From Aurantiochytrium sp. KH105 (lineage: Eukaryota > Sar > Bigyra > Thraustochytrida > Thraustochytriidae), in assembly GCA_003116975.1 (NCBI GenBank), contig BGKB01000043.1:62001-126000 (forward strand): a stretch of DNA of 64,000 nucleotides, in the 5' to 3' direction. Position 1 is the stretch's first letter; each line of letters begins with the position of its first letter. Shown here piece by piece: positions 1 through 7,990 of this stretch. The notes under the pieces are model-generated. The model worked only from the letters and a program-made list of their open reading frames with translations, was not told where the DNA came from and did not search any database. The translations under genes and the position numbers were made by a program.

Positions 1-865
1 TCTGCTCCATTCGTTTGAGCTCGTTTTCATGCGCGAGAGCTGCCCGTTTGGCTTCGAGGGCGGCTTGGCGCTCTCGTTGCTTTCGGTCCATGTTCTTCTT
101 CTTTTGCAAGAGCTCCTGTTGCTGCGCTTCGAAAATCTTGCGTGTTGCTTCCATCCGTCTTCGCTGTCGCTCGGCTTGCACCTCCTCACGTCGCCGAGCG
201 TCTCGCCGTCGCTGAATTTCCTGCTGTTGCTCAAGTTCTGCCTGCAGTTTGGCCGCCTTGGCTTCTTTGGCAATAAGAATTCGCCGCTGCTTTTCCTCCT
301 CGCGCTCACGTTCGAGCTTTTCTTGGTCCTTTTTGGCGCGACGCGCCTCGTCTTCGGCTTGTCGCTGACGTTTGAGCCGCTCCTTTTCACGTTTTGCAGC
401 TGCTTCGCGCTCCATTTTGGCCTCATTTTCTTTGTGTTGCTGCGCCATGCGCATTTCGTATGCAAGCAGTTGTTGGATGTCCTGCTTTTGCCGCTCTTTG
501 AGCCGCTCGAGCTGTGCTTGCTCTTTCCGCAGCAAGGCTGCGTCCCGCACGTCAGCGTCTTCTTCTTCGGCGGCCCCTGCGCGCTGCACGAGCTCTTGAG
601 CGCGTACGCGCATCGCCTCCTCATGAATGATTTTTTCGTGCTCTTCCAACACAATGCGGATTTTCTCGCGTCGCTTTCGGACAAAGTGCTCATAGCGAAC
701 CTCTTGCACGGCCGCCTCGAGGCCCTCCTCGGCAAATGATGCAAGACTTCTCCATTCGAGCTCCTCGGGCAACAGACCTGCGCGTGCGCACGCTTCAAGG
801 GTCGTGTCGCCCTTCAAATCCAGCATCGGCGCATCGTCGAGCGCAGCGCTCGAGTGCTCTGTCAT
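1..865 (-). CDS. Coiled-coil protein, N-terminal part (runs off left edge)
   Basis: The reverse strand is open from an ATG at 865 to the window edge, 288 codons without a stop, so the C-terminus is missing. The first ~85 residues hold a short conserved-looking block (LEACARAGLLPEEL, then an aromatic/basic stretch RYEHFVRKRREKIRIVLEE). From about residue 85 on the chain is almost entirely Glu, Arg, Lys, Gln and Ala, a long highly charged helix or coiled coil. The 'LEAC..G..P.EL' entry block followed by a charged helix is reminiscent of CCDC177-like and related protist proteins, often linked to cilia or cytoskeleton; that link is from memory and weak. The start is the first ATG in frame and lies just inside a 46-bp tandem repeat. 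Gene reality is well supported by composition and open length; function is unknown. Confidence 0.7.
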   Translation of the reverse strand, partial: MTEHSSAALDDAPMLDLKGDTTLEACARAGLLPEELEWRSLASFAEEGLEAAVQEVRYEHFVRKRREKIRIVLEEHEKIIHEEAMRVRAQELVQRAGAAEEEDADVRDAALLRKEQAQLERLKERQKQDIQQLLAYEMRMAQQHKENEAKMEREAAAKREKERLKRQRQAEDEARRAKKDQEKLEREREEEKQRRILIAKEAKAAKLQAELEQQQEIQRRRDARRREEVQAERQRRRMEATRKIFEAQQQELLQKKKNMDRKQRERQAALEAKRAALAHENELKRMEQ

Positions 866-1618
866 TTCTGCTCGCGAGCTGCTGCGCAATAATGGCCTCT
901 TCGACGGACGATACTCCTCGCGAGCTGCTGCGCAATAATGGCCTCTACGACGGACGATACTCCTCGCGAGCTGCTGCGCAATAATGGCCTCTACGACGGA
1001 CGATACTCCTCGCTCGCAGAGAGGGCGAGCGCGACTCGATCAAGCAATGCTTCTCGCGCAGGCCTGCGGTCGTGAATTGCTCGGCTGCCACAGCCACGCG
1101 CTCGTCCGTGTGCCAAAGCCAGGCTGCCCGACCTTTTTGCACGAGAATAAAATTGACAGGTCGACCAATCGAACGATAGGTTCTACTCAAGCAGATTTCA
1201 TTCAATCAGCTTGTGTTTCTTCGCCTGCCTCTGTGCCTAGTAGAATGCACGTTCGCCCTCAAGCTGCCTTTTCTTTCACGCTTGCTTGTTCAAAAACAAA
1301 ACATCAGCCAGTTCAAAGTTCCTACAGACCGCGCGCGTGCCATGGTACACACCGCCCTTCACAAGGGGCGGCATCTTTACTCGCATGTCAATGTGGTGGT
1401 ACGAACTCTATTTGTCTCCGGACCCGAGACGCTCTCAATCTCGGACTTGGACTCGGAACTTCGGAAAGCCTCCCGTAACGGATCTTCTCCTTAGTGCACA
1501 CCTTCGACGCGGGGACCCCTTGCGAGGACCCCATCTCTTACTCGAGAGTGGTGGGCTTGCGCTTGGCTTGCTTGGTCTGGCAGAGCCAGAAGAAAAAGCC
1601 AAGACACACTGCGCGACC
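866..1618. other. Divergent intergenic region with tandem repeat
   Basis: This lies between the start of the partial coiled-coil gene (-) and the GPN2 start (+), so it should carry both promoters. The first ~145 bp are three copies of a 46-bp repeat. The rest is unremarkable, with only short overlapping open frames of poor composition. I see no RNA gene here. Confidence 0.6.
871..1013. repeat. 46-bp tandem repeat, three copies plus 5 bp
   Basis: Copies begin at 871, 917 and 963 with the word CTCGCGAGCTGCTGCGCAAT. They differ by about one base (tcttcgacgg in the first, tctacgacgg in the others). The period of 46 is not a multiple of three, so the array is not a coding repeat. It starts 6 bp upstream of the ATG of the minus-strand gene and would sit in its 5' leader or core promoter. 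Confidence 0.9.
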
Positions 1619-2955
1619 ATGACTCACGTAGAGGAGGATGAGGAGCTGATCGCGTGGGGCCAAGTCCTCGTGGGACCGCCGGGCTCGGGGAAGAGCACGT
1701 ACTGCCGCGGCATGAGGGACTTTCTCAGGGATATTGATAGGTAGGTCGGCGCGTATACTCTCTCTTTTTCCTGCATGATCATCAGACGGCCGGCCACCTT
1801 TCTTCTCGGCGCATGAACGCGCTGCGGTTCATGCGCTGTGGAATAAGGGAGTCGCGGACGGCGGGCCATCTCGCGAAGGAATCTGTGCTTCCATTCTCTC
1901 CAGCAGTCTGAGATGCAATGCGACCTCGGAATGCTCTGGAAAACTGACGACGCTAAATTGTGACGCATAATGCCCATCTTGATTGATGCGCCGTGGCACC
2001 CGCTTGCATCGCGAGTAGAGACGTAATGATCGTGAATCTTGATCCAGCAAATGAGGACACATCCTACGAAGCTGAAGCCGACATCGCAGATCTAATTCGA
2101 CTCGAGGACGCCATGGAAGAGCTCAATCTAGGTCCAAACGGCGGCATCATTTATTGTCTCGAGTTCCTGGAGACCAACATAGAGTGGCTTTTGGACATTT
2201 TGCGCAAGGCTATGCGAGGCAAAGCGCGCCCATACTTTCTGTTCGACTTGCCAGGTCAAGTGGAAATATCGACTCACCATGAGTCTTTGCGGAACGTCAT
2301 GACGCGTCTGATCAAGGAACTCGATTTGCGACTCACCGCCGTGCATCTTATCGACGCCTATCACTGTTCCGATCCAAGCAAGTACATTGCCGCTGTATTC
2401 CTTGCTCTTTCGGCAATGCTGCGTCTGGAGATGCCCCATGTAAACGTCTTGTCAAAGATTGACCTCGTGGAAAATTACGGCGCGCTCGATTTTGGCCTCG
2501 AGTTTTATGCAACGGCGCAAGACCTCGGGCATTTGCTTCCGCTTCTCAGGCTTAACGACGGACGCGCTGGCTCCAAGACGCAGCCACCGTCGGTGCAAGA
2601 CGCAGCAGCAGCAGCAGCAGCAGCAGCAGCTGCAGCTTCTGCCGAGTCAGATGCAAAGAACATGAATATGGATAAGTCCGCAACTGCTGAAAGCGTATCC
2701 AAGGTATCAGGATTTCATAAAAAGTTTGGCGAGCTCAACGAGGCTCTGGTCAATCTCATCGATCAGTATAGCCTTGTTGCCTTCCACCCTCTCAACATCC
2801 AAGACCGTACAAGCGTGGCTCGCCTCGTCAAGCACATTGATGTAACGAACGGCTTCCACGAAAGTATGACAAATGACGAACTATCTCTTTTCGAGGAGAT
2901 TGCCCCAATTGACTATGCTGACTTGCAGGAGAAGTACTTTGCGCCATCGCCATAA
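1619..2955 (+). CDS. GPN2: GPN-loop GTPase, GPN2 type
   Basis: This is a GPN-loop GTPase, a family of small GTPases needed for assembly and nuclear import of RNA polymerases. Exon 1 (1619-1740) has the P-loop GPPGSGKST at residues 19-27. Exon 2 (2019-2955) continues with VNLDPANE, the family signature [10 protein letters not shown] containing the GPN loop, the switch-like DLPGQVE, and SKIDL for base recognition. Joining at 1740/2019 gives 352 residues with the P-loop in register with the VNLDPAN block, as in human GPN2. The GPN2 paralogue is favoured over GPN1/GPN3 by [14 protein letters not shown], the [11 protein letters not shown] stretch and the C-terminal NIQD and QEKY..PS. An alanine run followed by a Ser/Asp/Lys-rich linker (about residues 234-260) interrupts the C-terminal half and is encoded by a GCA repeat. 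It is the only gene in the first 60 kb for which I could define an intron. Confidence 0.93.
1741..2018 (+). other. GPN2 intron (phase 2) with tandem acceptor
   Basis: The donor is AG|GTAGGT at 1741. The acceptor region reads GCGAGTAGAGAC: AG at 2017-2018 restores the frame as R-D-V-M, while AG at 2014-2015 is also in frame and adds one Ser. Length is 278 or 275 nt. Reading through the donor meets TAG at once, so splicing is required. Confidence 0.85.
2600..2632 (+). repeat. GCA trinucleotide microsatellite encoding polyalanine
   Basis: About ten to eleven consecutive GCA codons inside GPN2 exon 2 encode a run of about thirteen alanines together with the flanking GCT/GCA codons. The tract lies between the G-domain and the C-terminal helices, in a place where human GPN2 has a short loop. 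Confidence 0.9.
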
Positions 2956-3630
2956 ACATCCACTTCGGCACATTTCTGTGGAGAAAGCTTCGGTCAGACA
3001 ACTAAGGTGGGCGCAGCGCTGCATGGATAGCGATTGCGCATATGCGCATTGCATTAAAGAGCCAAAGAGCTTCATGCCAAGACTATAAGACCACCTTGCT
3101 GCTGAAGAGCGAACGATTGTGAATTATTAAAAATCAGAGGAGGTCAGATTCTGGATTTTTTTTTTGAGAATTTGAGGCCGGCATGCAGGGCTCCTTCGCA
3201 AGACAAATGGCCGCTAAGTATTCTTTCCCTGCAACTGCTGCGCTCAGGTCTACGTGTAAGAATGAGAGATGCGCATAATTCATTTTCTTTTCTTTTTCCC
3301 CATTCTCGTTGCAAGCAACTTGTCCATACAGGACTGCGCTCAGCTCATTCTCTCGTTGCAGGCAAGTCGCAATTCGCTCTGGGTCGCAGACTTTTAACGC
3401 GCCTTCGAAAGATCAATACATGAAGCTTGACCTCTGGACCGTGAAGTGTCTCGGACGCGGGAACTTGGCAAGGCAAGACTGGGACCATGGGCTTTCAACT
3501 TGTGTAACGGCTTTGGGGCCCGTCTTGCACTCTCGCACGTCAAGCAAGAATAGGCAACCAAAGCGACAACGCGCCCAACCAGCCAGCCAGCCCGAAGAGG
3601 GAACGCGACGAGCGAGCTGCGAGCTGCAAA
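2956..3630. other. Intergenic region between GPN2 and the coiled-coil gene
   Basis: Both flanking genes are on the plus strand, so this carries the GPN2 3' end and the promoter of the next gene. There is a T10 tract near 3160 and pyrimidine-rich stretches around 3280-3300. I see no RNA gene or convincing small reading frame. Confidence 0.5.
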
Positions 3631-5265
3631 ATGCGCACTACTCGTACACGCCCAAGCGTAGACGCACAAGCAGGCTGGAACCGGGCACCAGGGCGCACGA
3701 CAACGACTCGCAAGGCAGACGTGCCTCGGCGTGCAGCAAGATCGCAACGCAGTAGCAGCAGTACAAGCTCGGTGCCAGGATCCCGTGCTATGCGGCAGAC
3801 ATCAGGGTCACCGTCGCGGACACGAGAAAGCAGCCTCGGTCGAAGAAGCTCGCGCGAATCGAACGTGGACGTCAACTATGTTGAGTCGCTAAAGGAACAG
3901 CTCTCGTACCTGGAAATGGAGTGTGCTGTCCTTAAGAGCTCATTCCAGCAAGGCAGTGGCAAAGCACAGTCTGTGATCTCCACGCGGTCGTGTGTTGATG
4001 GCTCGCTTTCTGAGCTGACTGACAGGTGCCGGCAGCTCGAGGCCGAACACCGCGCAGAACTTCGGCAACGAGAAAGCGAGCACGGAGCGCTGCTGCGCGA
4101 GATTTCAGATTTGCGCACAGAGGTTGAATGCAGGAAAGAGGAGCAGCGTCTTGTTCGCAAGCGTGCAGAGGATGTGGCCAGCGAGCGAGCTGCTAGCCTC
4201 GAGCGTGAGTGCGCTCGTCTTGCCAAAGAGCTTGTCGGGCAGCAGGGCGCCAAGGAGAGCCTGGAGGCGGCCCTCGCGGCCCAAAAGCGAGCCGAAGAAG
4301 GCTTCGAGACTGAGCGCGCTCGGCGTGAGGCTTCGGAGACGCGACTAGAAGCTCGTGTGGAGGAGCTGGGCACGATGCTTGCAGCCTCACAGGCACGGGT
4401 GACCGAACTCGAAGGATCTTGTGGCGTGGACCGTGTCAGGCTCGCCGAACTTGAGGAAAAACATACATCCTTTTCCAGCGACACCGACGCTCTGCGCGCC
4501 CGAACAGAGGCCGCAGAAGAGAATGCGAAGCAAGTGAATGCAGAGCTGGCTCGCACGCGCAATCATCTGCAAAAGACACAAGAGCGTGCCGAAGCTCTTG
4601 CGGAGGAGAACGACCAGCTTGTCGAAGCGAATGCTGATCTTCACGAAAATCTCCGCAAGCTACAGCACCAATTGAGCGGGTCTGCTGGCCGCGAGGCCGA
4701 TGCTACGGCGCAGCGAGACGCAGCGTTGAAACAAGCTGCCACACAAGAGGTCCAGCACGCGACCATGAAGCAGGAGCTCGAACGAGAACAGCGGTTCCTC
4801 GAAACAGAGATGTCTCGGCATCGACGAGAATCTGAAGCCTTTGCTGAAGCACGCGCTCGTGTTGATATTCTTGAGACAAAACTTCGTTCTCGATCCCAAG
4901 CCCAGGCGGATGAAGAGGCACATCGTAAACGCCTTGAAGAGCACATGGCGCAGCTGGTTTTGCAAACATCGTCCTTGAAGGCACAGCTTGAGGCCGCTCA
5001 CGTGCAGGTCGAGGAAGCGGAAGCCCGCGCTCTTGAGTCTGAGCAAGCTCGCGTTTGGGCCATGCAAGGCAATGACGCGGATATGCGAAACGAGTGCGAC
5101 GAGGATAGCGCAACGCGCATTGATATTGACGAACTTCAACATCTCATGCAGAATCAAATCGCTGCCACCTTGGGCTCTTTTCTCGGAAAACGAGAGCGCT
5201 CGCTGACACAGCGGGCCAACAATGACTCGTCACCGGGACAGATCGAGGGTAAGGGCGATGTGTGA
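3631..5265 (+). CDS. Long coiled-coil protein of unknown function
   Basis: A 544-residue frame starting at an ATG. Residues 1-80 are Arg/Ser/Thr-rich and probably disordered. From about residue 83 (VNYVESLKEQLSYLEME) to about 470 the chain is near-continuous heptad-like coiled coil rich in Glu, Ala, Leu, Arg and Gln, with many ALE/RLEE patterns. The last 70 residues are more mixed and end in a polar tail. The entry motif 'Y.E.LK.QL..LE.E...LK' occurs in several centrosomal or flagellar coiled-coil proteins, but I cannot assign a family. Coding is supported by open length, codon regularity and absence of in-frame stops; most other frames here are short shadows. Confidence 0.75.
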   Translation: MRTTRTRPSVDAQAGWNRAPGRTTTTRKADVPRRAARSQRSSSSTSSVPGSRAMRQTSGSPSRTRESSLGRRSSRESNVDVNYVESLKEQLSYLEMECAVLKSSFQQGSGKAQSVISTRSCVDGSLSELTDRCRQLEAEHRAELRQRESEHGALLREISDLRTEVECRKEEQRLVRKRAEDVASERAASLERECARLAKELVGQQGAKESLEAALAAQKRAEEGFETERARREASETRLEARVEELGTMLAASQARVTELEGSCGVDRVRLAELEEKHTSFSSDTDALRARTEAAEENAKQVNAELARTRNHLQKTQERAEALAEENDQLVEANADLHENLRKLQHQLSGSAGREADATAQRDAALKQAATQEVQHATMKQELEREQRFLETEMSRHRRESEAFAEARARVDILETKLRSRSQAQADEEAHRKRLEEHMAQLVLQTSSLKAQLEAAHVQVEEAEARALESEQARVWAMQGNDADMRNECDEDSATRIDIDELQHLMQNQIAATLGSFLGKRERSLTQRANNDSSPGQIEGKGDV

Positions 5266-5475
5266 AACGATTCGTAAAAAAGCAAACAGTGTACATTTTC
5301 ACGATTGGCGTCTTTCAGATTCTTCAACATCTTGGCACTGCGAAGCACTGAAATCGTAAACTAAAAGGCCTGATGCGAGCTCGCAGGAATATTTATTACA
5401 ACTCGTCGCACCATGCTACATTTTTCTAATGCCGCATACATTTCACTTCTGTGTCTTCTGATAGGAAGCGTTTGT

Positions 5476-7374
5476 TCAGATAAGAATCGTTCGTTGATCC
5501 ACAGCAAAGGCGAGGATGCGAAAGACAATACGGTCGATCAGACCGCCGCGCGCAACAGCGCGGGGATCTGGTGGATCCGTGAGATACTTTTTAAAAAGCG
5601 CCGCAATGAGAACTTGACTCGCCTTTTCGAAGCGTAAAGCCGGGCGACAGGCGATGCGCTCGCGAACGATTGCCGTCGCTATAGCTGCAGGGAATGCTTG
5701 ATTGCTGTCGAGAGAGTTGCCTCCGAGATCCAAGAGGAGGAGACTTCGGTTCTGCTCCAGCGTCGACATGAGCACAGTTGCGGGCTCTAAAGTGTGTCGG
5801 ATTTCAGCCTTGCGACAGGCTGGTTGCAATTTGCGAAAGCGAACCAGACCTACCTGCCGCAGCATCAAGCTCTGCAGGGAAGTGTTTGTGCGAATGAGCT
5901 CAGCCAAAGCCGCCATTGCGCGTGTACAGCTCTCCTGATCCGAGATCGGGTTTCTTGAAAGATCAAGGTGCTTTAATTGACGCGGAGCAGCGCGCTCGAG
6001 TGTTCCTGCGAGGTTTTGAAAGCCAATTTCCGAGAATTCGTTGCCTGCGAGACCCAGTCTCGCAAGACTACGTGAGCTCTTGAGGATTTGGCACACAAGG
6101 GCAGCTCCACGATCACCGAGTCGGTTGTCCGCAAGTTCAAGCTCGCGAAGGTTTTTGTGCAGGGCAAGCGATTTGACAATTGTAGCCAGCGCATGGGCAC
6201 CGAGACCGTTTGACTGCAGGTTAAGATGCGCAAGCGACGGGCAGGCACAAATCATGTGCGCTAATGCATAGGGGGCGGCCCCAAGAAGGTCACCCAGCGC
6301 ATTGAAGCCAAGATCGATTCGGAGAAGCCCGCGAGGTCTGGAAAAGGCCTGATTGTTCACAAAGGTGGCATAGCACTTGGGCCCCATGAAATTTCCGCCG
6401 AGGTCGAGCGTGTGAAGATAGGGGGAGTTGCGAACAAGACTCGCAAGTGCCAATGCTGCGTGAGAAGCCACTTGATAAACGGGATTGCCAGCGTCGTCGG
6501 TACCCTCACAGCGCCCTCTTCCAAGCCAATTTCCGTGGAGGTCAAGCGAGCGTAGCCTCTTCTTTGACAGGACCAATGCACTTAGTAGGGGTTGTAGCTC
6601 GGCGTCTTCGAATTTGCTATCACGAAGACTGAGCGAAAACAACTCAGCTTGGACGCCGAGAGCATTGCCGAGCTCACGTGCAATCTCTAAACGCTCCTTG
6701 AGCTTTTTGCGCGCCCCAAAGCCGCACCGTTCGAGTGTGACACTCTTTGCATGAACAAAGACGGCGAGGGCATCGAGTGTCTCGGCCATGCGACCGCGCC
6801 AGCCAATCGTGTGCAGCTCGTAGGGATCATCCATGCTGGTGAGAAGGGCAAGGGCGTCGCGCAGAGGGCTTGGCGGCAGTTTGTTGACTTCTTGCAGCCA
6901 CAGAGCGGCCTTTGCTTGAAGTTTTCGCTCCCTTTCACGTTGTGCCTCGAGCTGTGCTTTTGCCTCCATCCGTTTCTGCAGTTCGCTAGCAAAGTCTGCC
7001 ATTTTAGCAATGCCCTTCCAGTGTTTGTATTTAGCTTGGATGCGTCGCGCCGCAGCATTTTCTCGTGCTCGTCTCTTGCGCCCATAGTGCTTGCGTTCTT
7101 GTCGTGCAAGCTCATCGATGCGAAGAAGTTCATTGCGGCGCCGTTCGGGACGCGAGAGAGGAAATATACCCTCTGGACATGTTTCGTCGCGCGTGCAGAG
7201 CGGTGGAAGGCTTCCGAGCACGGCCTCTGCCCCTCGCACAGGGACGGGCGCGAGTTTCGAGCGCGCTGCGCGTGCAAGAACACTCGGGTTCTTGAGGTCT
7301 TTCTTTCGCTGCTCTTTGCGCCAGCGCTCAAGCTGCTTTTTGGGCAGTCGATGCGGCACAGGCTCGGTGCCCAT
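5476..7374 (-). CDS. IQ-motif and leucine-rich-repeat (RNI-like) protein
   Basis: The frame encodes about 632 residues from the ATG at 7374. Residues 1-100 are basic, with RLPKKQLERWRKEQ near the start. An IQ-type calmodulin-binding motif (ARRIQAKYKHWKG) lies at about 109-121, followed by a charged helix. From about residue 235 to 590 there are repeated leucine-rich units of ribonuclease-inhibitor type, such as LRSLDLHGNWLG, LHTLDLGGNFMG, LAHLNLQSNGLG, LRELELADNRLG, LARLGLAGNEFS and LKHLDLSRNPIS. Such proteins are scaffolds; many protist members are axonemal, but nothing here proves that. The frame stays open upstream of 7374 without an ATG, through a pyrimidine-rich hydrophobic stretch that looks like leader or intron sequence, so an upstream coding exon is possible. 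Confidence 0.82.
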   Translation of the reverse strand: MGTEPVPHRLPKKQLERWRKEQRKKDLKNPSVLARAARSKLAPVPVRGAEAVLGSLPPLCTRDETCPEGIFPLSRPERRRNELLRIDELARQERKHYGRKRRARENAAARRIQAKYKHWKGIAKMADFASELQKRMEAKAQLEAQRERERKLQAKAALWLQEVNKLPPSPLRDALALLTSMDDPYELHTIGWRGRMAETLDALAVFVHAKSVTLERCGFGARKKLKERLEIARELGNALGVQAELFSLSLRDSKFEDAELQPLLSALVLSKKRLRSLDLHGNWLGRGRCEGTDDAGNPVYQVASHAALALASLVRNSPYLHTLDLGGNFMGPKCYATFVNNQAFSRPRGLLRIDLGFNALGDLLGAAPYALAHMICACPSLAHLNLQSNGLGAHALATIVKSLALHKNLRELELADNRLGDRGAALVCQILKSSRSLARLGLAGNEFSEIGFQNLAGTLERAAPRQLKHLDLSRNPISDQESCTRAMAALAELIRTNTSLQSLMLRQVGLVRFRKLQPACRKAEIRHTLEPATVLMSTLEQNRSLLLLDLGGNSLDSNQAFPAAIATAIVRERIACRPALRFEKASQVLIAALFKKYLTDPPDPRAVARGGLIDRIVFRILAFAVDQRTILI

Positions 7375-7990
7375 CCTCACGAACCCTCGGGCTGCACGCG
7401 CTGTAGTGCTGGCACATGCGCGGTCTTCCGGCTGCTCGTCCACTCTGGCTGCTCTTTTCCGCTCCACGATGCTGTCGTTCTCGATGCCGCAATCGTGCAA
7501 GTTCTCAGCTTGAAGGTGTGCGCACGTGCGAAAAGAGGGAGGAAAAAAGGAAAGAAGGAAGGGACTCGGAGAAAGGAAGGGAAACAACTGGAAAGAAAAC
7601 ACGAGCCACCGGCAAATTGACCACCGCAGCTGATAAGGACAAGGAAAATCGCTGTCGATCTGGTCGGAAAGACGCGCAACCCACGATGAAACGGTTTCGA
7701 AGCGAGGTGATGATGCTCGAATCTGATTTTGAAGAATAAATGCCAACCAAACTTGCCAGAGAATTGCGCACGTCCCTTTTTACAGGCAGCTTGGCGAACT
7801 GCTCAGATAATTCATTCCCACTTTCAAGGTTTTTCCTTTATAAGTAACATGTTCGTTGCATCGACACCGAACATTCACGTTGCGCTCTTTCTCATCCACT
7901 CTTTCCAGATATCTGTGTAAAGAATGAAAATTGTAGTAACATAAGTAACGAGAATTGGGGTATCTATTAGTCATCCATTCGCATCTAAGC
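7375..7990. other. Leader region of the LRR gene and 3' flank of the Costars gene
   Basis: Read on the minus strand, 7530-7610 is a long pyrimidine tract (TTTCC/CTTCC) with several CAG or AAG acceptor-like ends, followed by a frame joining the LRR gene. It could be 5' UTR or an intron. I could not fix donor and acceptor so that a new ATG is added. The remainder, about 7740-7990, is AT-richer and is probably the 3' end of the Costars gene. Confidence 0.45.
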
